64,000 nt of DNA from the NCBI GenBank assembly GCA_963922205.1, contig CAWUHX010000156.1, forward strand, positions 558,001-622,000, read 5' to 3'. The position numbers were made by a program, and so were the translations under genes. Position 1 is the stretch's first letter. Each line of letters starts with the position of its first letter. Shown here piece by piece: positions 39,138 through 51,900 of the stretch. The stretch is from Romanomermis culicivorax (Eukaryota; Nematoda; Enoplea; Mermithida; Mermithidae). The notes under the pieces are model-generated. The model was given only the letters and a program-made list of their open reading frames with translations, had not been told where the DNA came from and did not search any database.

Positions 39138-40058
39138 ATGAACAACTGCACAAATTTCACACTTTCGATTGCGGATCAATGTTCTAGAGAACAAATTCGT
39201 AGTCATCTCTATAGTACGATCGAATGGATTGCGGTGTGTAGCGTTAATATAATGGCCTCCTGTTTCACGCTGGTCACTATATCATGCTGGAAAAACTTGC
39301 ACACTCAAACCATGGCTTTGATTTGCGCTTTGATGATCACGGAAATGTGCGATTCCAGTGTTCACGTTTCTTTGCATTGTTTTCACTTGTACAACTATTT
39401 GAGCGAAGGCAGCGAATTCATGACGACGCAAAAATGCGTCTACATAAGTTTTGTGCAAATGATACCTACATTCGCTAGCGCCATTTTATCATTTTTGATT
39501 AGCTTAGATAGATTACAGGCGCTCATTTTTCCGATTTATCATTCGGTCAGATCAAAATTGTACGTTATAATTAGCATTTCGGGTTCGATCATAACGGGCG
39601 TCGTATTTTATTTGACGAGTTTTTTCCTACCTAAGAAAAATTCTTACGTAACCATGTGTTCTTACAGAACTGTGGATTTCGATTTCAATACTTTCATTCT
39701 CTATTTTCTGACATTCGTTTGTTTATCGACTACGCTGATTTACAGTTTTATGCTAATTTATACTCGCTTCTCGGTGGTCAACGCCAACACCACTCTCGCC
39801 AACCGAATCCTGGCCGACAAACGTTTGACCGTAGCTTTGGCGTGGGCGGCACTGGCCTATCTATTTTCGTCGGAATTTCAATGGCTTTCGTCCGTGGTGT
39901 TGAGGGCGTTGTCGTTCGATCAATATTACGATATAGGCATCTATTTCGGGCCCGTGGCCTGCGTGGAAGGACTTTTGACGGCAATTTTCCTGTACGCCAA
40001 TGTCCAAGAATTTCGGAACGGCGCCGAAAGCCTGCTTTTTCGCTTAAAGATGTGTTGA
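39138..40058 (+). CDS. Seven-transmembrane G-protein-coupled receptor, nematode chemoreceptor type (srsx-like)
   Basis: Single-exon ORF of 306 residues with seven hydrophobic segments. The short N-terminus carries two N-glycosylation sequons (NCT, NFT). Helix 3 ends in SFLISLDRLQALIFPIYHS, so the usual DRY is DRL; the following FPIYHS matches rhodopsin-like nematode receptors (srsx and relatives). Cysteines sit near the top of helix 3 (QKCVY) and in the second extracellular loop (TMCSY), able to form the usual disulphide. A polar loop with ILADKRLTVALAW precedes helix 6. The C-terminal tail is short. The ATG follows non-coding DNA and the stop is TGA. Lack of introns is unlike its neighbours but possible for such receptors. 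Probably a sensory or peptide receptor at the plasma membrane; ligand unknown. Confidence 0.8.
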   Translation: MNNCTNFTLSIADQCSREQIRSHLYSTIEWIAVCSVNIMASCFTLVTISCWKNLHTQTMALICALMITEMCDSSVHVSLHCFHLYNYLSEGSEFMTTQKCVYISFVQMIPTFASAILSFLISLDRLQALIFPIYHSVRSKLYVIISISGSIITGVVFYLTSFFLPKKNSYVTMCSYRTVDFDFNTFILYFLTFVCLSTTLIYSFMLIYTRFSVVNANTTLANRILADKRLTVALAWAALAYLFSSEFQWLSSVVLRALSFDQYYDIGIYFGPVACVEGLLTAIFLYANVQEFRNGAESLLFRLKMC

Positions 40059-42955
40059 AACCCGTTGAGTCGCAAATGATTTGGATTGCTGTTTCACTTT
40101 TAAGAGGAATACTGTAGTGATTTGCAAGATATTATCTATAGTCGACTTAACACTTAAAATTGTTTTGGTTCAGAAGATACGAGCAGCATTTTCCGTAATT
40201 TTTGAACACCAATATATTTGAAATTCATGTGACTCAAACACGATCGTATGCATTTGTAAGCTCTAATAATGAGAAACAATGCTCATGAAAAAAAATTTTC
40301 ATTTTAGATTATAAAATTTTACATAATTATATAGTAATATTAGGTTTCATCATGAAATACTGTGGTTCTTGCTGTGGATCAAATCAAGTTCAGATCATGA
40401 TAACATAAATTATCTTGACTCTCATGTGGCTGCCTAACGAGGGAACGTTACATTCAACAGCCCGTGGCTAGCGGAGTACTGGTGCATAAATCCTTTTCCT
40501 TAGTAAACTTTACGTAACCAAAATTTGCACGAAGTGGTGAGAAGCCAAATGAAGGACGAGTACATTAGTTCTCAGAAAAATCTTTCGACTGAGATGCATT
40601 TGCATGTATTCCAATTCTGTGGTTGCTGATACCGGGTATAAGCGGACTTATCATTACAAGCATGAAAATGTAGTGGTAATAGGGCCCATAGGAAATAATG
40701 TATAATGTAACAAAACTTATCTGGCTTTAAGCTATCGAATGCATTATTACATGTGTAATTTCAAAACATTTACCACAAGATGTAGCTTCGTATATGGTGG
40801 TAATAGTTGGATTGATGCAATCTGATCACAATGCTGCATTTCATGGTTTTTTGCACGGGACATATGAGGGAACATCCGCAGATGTATATCCAAAATATTT
40901 GCATCATTAACTTATTGGTGTTTGAATAATGTTACACTAATTTTTTTATTTGTAAGCTATATTTACACCGACATTTGTATAAATGTTGTATATTTTCTAT
41001 ATACGAAATTTACAATTGTAAGTTTTCTATATCCGATCTCAGCAACAGCAAAAGATTAAAATATGTTGAGACATGCATTAGATAGATAATTATGAGCACT
41101 ACAATAATTCTTTGTAGAAAGTGCTCATCTCTAATATCCTACGAAATACATAGTTCTCAGGTTTTATACAGTTCAAGAGCTCACATCGGATCCCAAATGG
41201 TACGAGATAAAATAATTTCCCCGCGAGAGATATTTGCTATGTCAGCTTTATCGAATGCAATTTTTCAATTGTCAATATCTTTCATCTAATCAGATCAGGT
41301 AGGCAAACTTTCGGTAATTTAGCCATCTAAAACACTATCAATGTGAAGAAAGTCTGTTGACAAAAATGATATGTTAACATTCTTCTAGTTGATGTGAGCT
41401 ATCGAATGAGCTATAACTCGTATGATTGCAAAAGTTACACATGAATATTCTCCCTCGTTGGTTTGATTGTGTGCCCTTTTCCCGACCACCCCTTTTCCTT
41501 GACCATCCTGTTTCCCCGACCATCCCTTTTCCGCCACTAATGCTAAAAATATACACAAAATATCTCATTTCCCGAACATCCCTTTTCCCCGAATAATGTT
41601 ATAAATAAAGTAAAAAAATTTATGCCTTATTACAAAGCTTGCCTGCAAATAAATTTAAACTGAGCTACGTATTATTTTCCCACTTTTTCCCATGGTGCTT
41701 TACAAGACTTCAAGCCCACAACAAGAATGTCTGATTAGTTTAGTCTTGATTCTTTAATTTCTTGTCAAAAATGAAGAATTATGGTTCTGTCGAAGGGCTC
41801 GTGTTGCAATTTTGGAAAGTGACACATACACGCAGGGCTGCCCAAAAAAATTGGAGATGTAAAATGTTATCTGTTGAAGCTATCAAAATTTTGAAAATTT
41901 TATTTACTCTGCAACGAAATATCCTTTTTCATGAAACACCCTGAATATAATTGCTTTCTCGATTAAGAAATTTTAAACAAAAAATTAAAAAAAAAACATA
42001 TATATCAATGCTCGGGGATTCGGGATTATTGCAAAAATAGAGTCGTCCGAGAAAATTCGCATTGCTCGGGGGAATCAGGAATATAAAGCATTGGTCGGGG
42101 AAAAGGGAAGGTCAGGGAATAGGAATGGTCGGGGAATAGAAATATAACAGTTATAGTTGGCAGCAGGTTTTAGACGTTGAAAATTTTTATATTTTCATCC
42201 ATGTGCAGCACTCCAGTAGACAAGCGTATGTCTACCGCAAAAATACTCTACACGTCAGTGTGCGGTCGAAAATTTTTTAATTGCCCTTTGCGCACCATGA
42301 ATTTGGATGCATGAATTGTTGTTCGATTTTTTTCTGGTATCCCAGACAAAGCGACATCAGTCCATTTTGCAAACAATGGACAAAAAAGAAGTGTCCTCGC
42401 CCCCACTGAGCTTGATGTGCGGCCGAAAAACAAAGCACTGTCGGAACGATACATATACATAATATGGATATAATTATGATGTGATTTAGCAAGTGTGCCT
42501 AAATGGTTGTTTTCGAAAAAATGCGAAAACGATCTAGAGTAAGACGAAGACGTACTGTAAAAAGCGAGGCGTACTGTAGTCCTATTGTACGTGCGTGTCG
42601 GTGAACAAAAGAGGTCGCCCATGATGTCCAAATTTCGCCGACATATTGAACCTACGGCCATAAGGCGTCATTCATTGGCCATATGATGACCAATGATGAT
42701 ACTCTGTGGTGTCCACTCTCTACTCTTTACGCAAAATTCTTCCTACCCTTCTATGCTCAATTGGTCGTATAATGCAAATCATATTTGAATAATTTATTCA
42801 CATTAGCTTTTTATGCCTTTCTGGTTTCTCTTTTCCTCTCTTCCACTGTGCGGAAAAGATCTCACATTTTTTCTTCCACCACTTCTCCTTGGACCATCTG
42901 TGCTTTTCTCCTCAACGATACAGCTTTTTTACATCCAGGCTTTTTTGGACAAATA
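40059..42955. other. Intergenic between the receptor and chordin
   Basis: No gene supported. It contains the foldback-like element at 41474-42137. A 137-residue minus-strand frame (42248-42661) lacks recognisable motifs. Confidence 0.5.
41474..42137. mobile_element. Foldback-like element with CCCCGACCAT repeat arms
   Basis: Left side has tandem units of CCTTTTCCCCGACCATCC type (41474-41600). The right side has the inverse (GGTCGGGGAAAAGGGAAGGTC, 42080-42137). Between them is AT-rich DNA with a possible nested 111-bp element (41833-41943) whose ends are CAGGGCTGCCC and its rough inverse CACCCTG. No gene inside. Confidence 0.55.
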
Positions 42956-45900
42956 ATGAAATTATTATTGTTGTTGTTATTATTTATTTTTTATTGGTCC
43001 GCCGTTATTTCTTCGGAAAATCGGGCGCCGGTCGCAGCTCCGAAAAGAAAAAATCGAGCGATGACGACGAACAACAAGAGGCGTCAAGAAAATTTTAGGA
43101 GGAATCCGTTGGACAAAATGCCCAAACGCGGTTTGTCCCTTTTGCACGAAGACAAGTCGACTGAAGATATGGCTAAAGTTGGTCAAAATCTGGGTAAAAA
43201 CGCTATACACTGATCGTGAACGATCCCAAAAAAGTCTGATTTAAAATTATCTTAAGACTGCATGCAAGTCTGTTTAGAATGCTTAAAAGTAAAAAACGAC
43301 ACAAATGAGTGCGGACTTACACGAAATTTTTACTATGAAACTTTTCTGGGCCCAGTCGGATGGCCGTATAAATCTTGTGAAAATAAAAAAAAGAAATGAT
43401 ACCTGAAAAATACTTACTCTTGTGGTCTGCTATATTTTTTACAAGAGAGCTTTTGATAAGCATTTTCGACCTTTTTAAAAAAATGTTGAGCCGCGTGGGC
43501 GGTGCTTTTGGGTTGACCATAGCAGATTTCACATCCTTGAATAAAGTTTCTGTAATTATGCACCTTTTAAAAAAGGTCGGTCCCGATACTGGGCCCTGGC
43601 AAAATTTTCTTCTATTACTGATATCAAAAATGCTCGACAAATTGCATCATGCTCATATCAACTGTGGAAAGACGCGCTTCAATCCGTGCGCTTGGTTTCA
43701 TTATTTTTTGATAATCTTCTATACTACATCCGTTTTCAAGCAAGCCCTGAAATGCAAAAACAAATTCATGTTCAGGTGATGACCATGCATTGCAAACTGA
43801 CATTTCTTCCCAAGTCGTAAACCTGACTGCTGCTGTCAAAGGCAGCCGCGTATGCAGGTTGTTTGTGATTTGCATAAGCATTTTTCCTTCCGGACTCTCA
43901 TTTAGAAAAAATATACTATACAGGTTTTAATTTCTTCAAAACAATTTGTAGAATTTTTAAATTCAAATCTTTGAACAGAAGTAAGAGCATCGAATTTTAA
44001 AACATTTAAAACGAAGTATATGCAAAGTTATTCAGTTATTGATCATGTTGAAATCCTGTCTCAAATAAGGATCTTGATGTACATTTACCCGAAATTTGAA
44101 TTTTTGCTTAAATGCTGTCAAACGAATATTGAAATGCTAAACGTAGAAAGCAAGTGCTTTTTCATATGTTTACAATATCCTGGTTCACATAGCACTGAAA
44201 ACTTAAGAGCATGCTCAACAACTTTTTTAAAGAAACATTTTTTGATAAAACCTTTGAGTAAAAGAATTGATTTTTGTCATTTTACAATTTACAAGCATTT
44301 TATAGTAAACAAAGTATAGAATTTAATCGACCACGTAAACAAATTTCAAGTCAAATTTAAAAGTTAAATTTCAAAAAATTAAATTTACTTTCGATAACAG
44401 AAAAGCAATAAGTTTATACTCGTTCTAGTTACTGCAATTTTCAGACGACCATTTCAGTGCTTAGAGATACTATTTGAGGGCTGATTCTATTTCTAATAAA
44501 TTATTTGAACTTTACAGCAGTTCAATTTACTTTATTCTGTTTTGTCTCGTTTTTTGTTTTTCGAAGTTCGATTTTGCAGAAAATTTTTCGGAATGCATTT
44601 CATGTAAGGAAATTGCCTGCACCACGCGTGAACATGCAAAGTTTATCGGAACGCACGGAAGTGCACTGAACATGAAAGTTCTCTCAAAACTTGGTTATGT
44701 CCTAGCACGGTGTCTTGAGGCCCTGTTATACTTCACCGCGCGGTATCGCCCGGTGCCGCATGGGAAGTATGAATAGATTTTTCTAATTTTTGCGGCGACG
44801 CGAGGTACCGCTTTCAGAGTTTAACTCAAACGAAATTTTCGGACAACTCATGTGTTATAAAGCTGTAATATTTTGTTGCTACAACATATTGATGCATACT
44901 ATAGCATCTGTATATACAGTTCAATCATATTTTTTGCATGAATTGTGAATTATAATACTTTTAAAGTAGTTTCAAGTATTACAACAAATGACAAAAAAAT
45001 AGACCGCCCTCAAAGTCGTTTACACAAACCGTTTACTAAAGAATTTTTGGACTAAAAAATTCGTGAGGATTAGTTGTGCAGACTCTGTAAATTGTAAAAA
45101 TATAGAATGATACTTGCTTTCCACATTTTTATTCACGAGTATTTCCAGAAAAAAACTAAAGGTTGTGTTGTGATCACATGATTTACAATCGGGATATGAA
45201 TGTAGAAAACTTATTAAAACGCAAAATAGGTGTAAACACGTTTCCCCGGCCTGATTTTGTCTTAGCAATAAGCCAAGTGCGATTAGCAGCTCCAAAAACG
45301 ATAAAAAACAAGAGTGCTTGCAAATTTTCTGAGAACCTTTTTATTCAGAGAGCAAAATCCGAAAGTAAAAAAGCGACGCCGCGCGGAATCGCTTGTTAGT
45401 ATGAATAGAAAAAGCGGCGCCGCGCGGTACCTCGCGGCGAAGTATGACAGGGCCGGGTCGGAGCCAGATCCGCTGATTGGGTAGCAGATCCGCTACCTAC
45501 TGCACATCCGCTACCTAGTGCACATCCGCTACCTAGTGCACGACCGCTACCTAGTGCACATCCGCTACTTTCTGCTGAGGTATATAAGTAACACGTTACA
45601 TTTACTTTTTGTATTGAATAACCTAGGCAGAATTTCATTACGGGAGAATGTACAGTATACATTTACAAATTATTAGGCTCATTTAATTTTTTTTACCAAT
45701 TAGATGGCGCATGTATCGTGAAAATTAAAAATTTCATTCGTTAAAAATTTGGAAATATGCGGTTGCAACCGATGCGACTCAAAATTTTCAATTTGCCCCG
45801 TATTTTCAGGAGTAAATGCAAGAAATTGTGTTCTGTCAAATGCATGCTACGAACCCCGGTGAGATGCAGTGGTTTGTTGTTCTGAACCCGGGGTTATCCC

Positions 45901-48900
45901 AATAATTTTCGATAGAAATGGGATTATTGCCATAGATCCACGTTTGCTGAAAACAGTCCTTGGTCTATTCGGGAGGTATATTCAACAATAGTTTTTTTTA
46001 ATTTTGAACTCAAAATGGTAAAATATTTGAAAATAATTAAAAAAAGTCTTTGAAAAAAATTAAAAAACAAAACGAAAACGATATTTTCATCACCCGGATT
46101 GGTACAGGTAAAGAATGAAAAACGTCCGTCTAGGCTGATTGTTCTGTCACTCGAGGTGCTTGTGTGGTTACTTTGTTATGTAAATAAGAATTTTTCACGC
46201 ATTAAAATGTGGATGCGTGGACATTTTTATGATTTTATTACGTATCTTTAACTCATTAGTGACTTATCTTTAGGTAGACTCTCTGTAGTATTACGTTTTT
46301 AACCATTCTTGCGGTTCCATAAAACTGGCAAACAAAATATTTTTCACCACGCAGAACGCCTACCGTATTCCATTTTCTTTTATTCTTTTGTCTTCGGAAA
46401 ACCCTCATGAAAACAGCAAAACCTTTTTCACATTTTTTGCTGTCTAGTTGCGGATCTGACTACGGATGTGCACTAGGTAGCTGTCGTGCACTAGGTAGCG
46501 GATGTGCAGTAGGTAGCGGATCTGCTACCCAATCGACAGGGCCTTCGTATGTGAAAATTATACGTTCGATTTGAAACGAAGCGCCACATTGAAACTGAGA
46601 AATTCTAATTCCCCTTCCTACTCGTTCCAATTTGAGAAAAATTGGTTCCGTAGGATTATATTCTATATTCCAACAAAAATTCAAGAACTGTTTGTAATTT
46701 TTATCGAGTCCATGTTGATCACCATATCAAAGGACAATATTATCAACGTTAAAGTTGGTCGTCAAGGTTCTGAAACATTCCAATAAATTAGATGATTCTT
46801 TGTGCACTGGAAAACTCACATTTTTTCAGGATGCTCGTTCGGCGACCGATTTTATGAACTAGGCCAAACATGGCACCCGGATTTAGGTGAACCATTCGGC
46901 GTGTTGGCATGCACAAAGTGCAATTGTTCGACAGTAGGCCAATTTTGTTGATTTTTTAGCGGCTTGAATAACCCGTTTCGAAAATTCTTCCGATCAACAT
47001 GTACTAATCCGAACGTAGAAACTAGAAAAAAAGACATTCGTTTATACTGCATAATTGCAAAATCAGTCTGAATTTTGAATTTTCTTAAATTAACATCATG
47101 GATTCTGAATTATTTACTCTAAAATATTCTTCAATAAATGTGTAGACTAAAGAACTGGCCTAAAATCAAAATATCTGCCGTTTAAATGCACGATTTTTTC
47201 TTATCTGTTCATTACACCAAACTTTTGGCATGAAACGAAATGATGAATATGCTTCTAAATCGTCATTGAATTCTATGCTCGGTGAAAATTCTGAAATAGA
47301 AAACCTTTTAATTTATCCGATAGATAACGATGAGCTGAGTCATATTATACTAGTCATTCTTCAATTTGGACCTTATTTACACAAAAATTAGCATATAAGA
47401 GATCAACCATCATAATGCTGTCTACACATGACCTTCCATACATAGGGAAAAGGCAATTTGTAGAATGCACTGAGATTTCGAAATTTTGGCACAATATATT
47501 TTTCACTTGTAACATTACCTCGTAAGAATTCTTCAATTTACACACTAAATGAGTGATACTTCCAAGTTTATTTGGAGATTCAAAATTTACACAGTAGATT
47601 AACTATGGAGCTGACAAATAGTAAAAAGAATTCCAGTAGATATTCATTAAGATCTCGAAAAAGCCTCTGAAATTTTTGAAAAATGAAAACAGTAGTATTG
47701 TTTGAATCTAAACCCTAATTTACCGTCTTCAAAGCACATACTGTAATTGGAAACACTCTACAGATAACTAAGAAAAGGCGGGTCATCGGAAAAGTCGTTT
47801 GCAACAATCTGGCGAATAGCTGCCCTAAATTACACTGCCCAAAAGTCGTATCCATCAAAGGTCAATGTTGTAACGTTTGCGCCGATGGTTCCAGCAGTGG
47901 TATGCAAATTTTTTCTACCCATCGTATCATATTCTCACGTTTTTTTACAGAAAAGCATACCGATTTACCAGAAAAAGTCGAAAAAACTCAAAAGATGATT
48001 CACGGCGGTGAGTCCTTCATAAAATATTAGCCGTTCCCCAAATTACCCAATTTGAATATTTTTCATCCAGAATTTATGGCGCTATTGACCGGTCGTTTCA
48101 AAAGTCCGCCGGTTCAGAGCGACAATCTAGCCCGGGCTTATATAACGTTGAATGACAAAGATTTGCATTTCGCAATTTCATACGAAAAGTATGCTCGAAA
48201 GAAATTTTTGCACGTAGAATGAGATACTGTAGTCAAAAAACTTTTATTCGTGCACAAACAAGCAGTTATTGAATCAAAGTTAAGTAATCAATCACCCAAA
48301 TGATTTCATTGGAATTTTTTGAAATTCATCCTGCGAGTCTCATTTTTCAGAAGAATGACAGAAATCTATAGAAAGAAAATGATGGAAATTCAGCCAGATG
48401 ATTTTTTTTCAGGTTGGACGAACAACCTTCATCAGTACAAATTTTGGACGGGCAAGATTATTTGTTGTACGAGAAAAATTTAAGCACAACAACAAATAAC
48501 AAAGTAAGATAAATAAAAATGTAGTTAACCGGAAAAATAAGTGTTCCAATTATGTTAACTACAGTATGAAGGCTACCAAGATTTATTTTGCGCGTCTAAT
48601 TTAAAAATAATTGTCATACACAGACTAGTCGACGGGATTTGGTGTGGGCCTTTACTTTTTGATCTTTTTCAGTTTTCTTCCTCAAAAATAAAATATGTAT
48701 GTGAAACACTATGATCGGATCAAGATATCGAACTGTCTGGTTTTCCAGCTGATTTCGATCATTAAAAAAGCTAGCAGAATTTAAGCATGTTATAGAGAAG
48801 TAATCCACCGTACTTTCATTACACTGAAAAGCGAAAAAGTTCACTATTAATGTGAATGTTCAAAATATCTTCCCTCGTATGATAATACATTTTTTCCAAA

Positions 48901-51900
48901 ACACTGTTTCTGTAAAAGTCAAATATCAATTATGAAAAAAAGGACCTGGAATTTTTATTAACAGTGAACTGTTTGACAACTAATAACTGTCTACTGTAGC
49001 TTCAGTAGTCACAGAGTTGATTAACAAAAAAATTGACACATAAGATCGTGATATGACCATAAAAATTTTTGTGAACAAATTTCGCTTACGTCTAAGTGAA
49101 ACTTTATTAAAGAACTTTTTCCAATGGAAATTAAAACAACGTAAAATTGTATTGCTTTTTTTAGATCTGTGGCGTTTGGCAAAATATTCCGACTATTTTC
49201 ACTTCAACCAAAAAACTTTCACAACTTTTGATCGTTTTGTCCACGAAAAAGCAGCCGGATGGATTAATAGGGGGTCATTTGATTAAACATAAAATTTTGA
49301 ATAGAGGTAGATTATTATTTACTTTTAATTTTCGAGTTCATCGATCGATGCATCGTTTTCTTTTTTTTTGTACAGAAGTTTTCAGTACGTTGCTCAAACC
49401 AAACAGTTTGCAGACGTCGAAAAGCTTCGGCGCAGCCGGTGCGGCCGCTTTCGAAGTCGCCAAAGGTGGTAAAAATCTGAAAATGATGCTGTGGTTCAAT
49501 TCGACGCTTGATAAAGCAGGTTAGATAACTTTTAGACTAGATATGTAGCCCGGAATCATGTACGATGATACCTAAACTTCCTTTTGCTCTTCCTTTGTCA
49601 GTCTATCTTTATTTCAAAACGAATTGAAGTTATAAATGATAGCATTGATTATATGCTTGTATTACAGTAATCGTTTTGAGTATAGTGTTAAATTTTCGAA
49701 TTTCAAAATCAGCTTGTTTGAATATTCAAACGTTTTTTCACGTGTCTGAGAAAATAGTGACTTATAAATGTCTCAATCCGTCCCGTTGTCACAGTCTGAA
49801 ATTTGAAACTTCGAAATGAATCGAAAGCTTAACGGATGACATTCGCACATGATTAGATGATTTGTACATAATGTTACATCTTACTGTAGTTTTGTGTACG
49901 AAGTTCAATTCGATAAACTGCAGCGCATGTAATTTCTTTGAAACGGTGCTTTTTATCATGACTTGACTATAGAATATTTCGGTTTGTGCTTGATCACTTT
50001 CGATTTCACCTATTTTCCTTCAGAAGCTGATCCCCAAATCATAGTCTGGTTAGAAAGAAACGACGGAGTCCGTCGAAAAATCGATATGGCCAAAGTGATC
50101 AAAGCCAAACATAGTTCAGTAAGTCATACCTGATATCTTAATGTCTGACCTTATCACATCTACTTTTTAGGCTTATCATACTGTAGAAATGAGTATAAAT
50201 ATTCATCCAACGGAGAAAAGCCATCTGATCAAAGGTCATCTCAATCTCGTGGTAACTTGTAGCGAAATGTCCCCCACGGAGCTGACCGGCCGTATCGCAC
50301 CAAAATCCAGTTGCGATGGTAGACAAAAATGGGATTCTTATACAAATAATTAGTGACCAACTCTTTTTTGCAGTTTTCCACGCCGTTTCGGACATCGTGG
50401 ACGCAGGAAAGTTATCAAACAACGTACTAGGAGCAGCGAGTATCAGGGCGACCTTGAATCCTAATGGAACTGTCGCTTTTGATGTCAAGGTAAACTTTCC
50501 TTCACTTTTGTTCTAGCAGTTGTAATCTTACTATCCTCATCCTGGCAGAACTCTTACGTTTCGAAAATCCATTATTAGTTCAGATTTGGAAGATCTAGAT
50601 ATTTTGCATTCTGCATTATTGTAGATGGTCGAAACACCACGTGAATATGAAAATCTACCGCAAGCTACTTTTCGACTGGTCAGAGAAAATCCACGAAACA
50701 AAAAAGCCAGGATCATCTTATCAAGCGGGGCTATAGTCGAATCTTCATCTGGAATGAGGGTGAGGAATGGTCAGAATTTTCCAAAAAATTAAAATCGTAG
50801 TCACTAAAATGACTTATAGTCAAAAAGATACCACCATTTTTTGACGAAGGAATTCATCTAGATTTAAAAATTCTGAAATTACACATTTTTTGACACGTCC
50901 GACATATACAGGGTGAGCCAAAAAAGGCGACCGGTGCTGACTTCCATAACTTTTGAACGGATAAAGCTTTTTTAATCCGGATTGCTGCATTACAATGTCC
51001 TGTTTATCTTTGCTACAAAAGGCCGAGTTTTATGCTCCAAGCTTTTATGGTTACTGTACAAACACAAATTTAGTAAAAGTGATCATTTTTCAAAAAGCAA
51101 AACTTGTGGAATCAAAGTCAAAGTTGCCCTATTATGAGAAAAGTTTTGTAAATCTTTTCACACACGATAATACTTTAAAAGTCATCCAGATTTGTAAGTC
51201 ACGTAATTTAAAGTCATTTACTTCTTGTTTCAATATGGGGCAAAATTTCGCCAAAATCAAGAGCTTTTGCTTTGACGTTAGAAAAAAAAACAAAATCAAT
51301 TCTGTCATTGACCAGATCGATTTTGTCAATTTTGTCAATTTTTCAAAATTTATTTGCAAAAAAAGTAACGTTTAGTACTTTTGAGTCTAGTGGTCAATAT
51401 TCGAAAAAATATGGCTAAAACTTTGCAATTTTATGCCAAATGTTTTGTAAGCTTCACCCATTTGAAAACTATGAAAGTCAGTATTGGTCGCCTTTTTTTG
51501 ACTCACCCTGTACACCCCTAAAGATTTTGCTTTGTCAGTTGAGCTAATCTTCAAGCTCTTGTTTTGTTCATCTTTTTCTTCCTAATCACTAGAACTGGGA
51601 CTTGCTCTGGAAACGTCAATGTTTTGTCATAGGTTATTCGCAATGTCAGCATCAGCCGCATGCCATTGCGGGATAGAGACGCTTTTTACAAAGGAAAATT
51701 GTATGCTCAGCTTGAAATTGAAAAACACGGTATCGTCAAGGCCAGGATCAATCGGTTGCCGTTCAGAGAAGCGCTAGCAGGTAAAAAATTGTTGGTTTCT
51801 TCGTGAAATGTCTTCGACACTATATTTTTTGCGGAATCAATTAATGATGACGTCAACAAGATCAAATTTAAAAATTCTTGTATAACAGTAGCTAGCAGTT

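Noticed and set aside
42248-42661. 137-residue minus-strand frame
   Set aside because: No motif recognised, overlaps repeat-rich DNA, and has no flanking exon evidence.
43317-43881. Two adjacent minus-strand frames (43624-43881, 43317-43640) that could be one broken gene
   Set aside because: The first looks mildly protein-like, but I recognise no family. It lies in chordin intron 1 among repeats, so evidence is too weak.
48565-48695. Possible chordin exon after 48503 (begins [12 protein letters not shown])
   Set aside because: The phase-0 exon at 49165 beginning ICGVW supplies the expected CHRD motif and fits the phase of the next exon; this one does not.
50995-51375. 126-residue frame inside the MITE
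   Set aside because: Low-complexity K/N/F sequence without transposase motifs, fully contained in a non-autonomous element.
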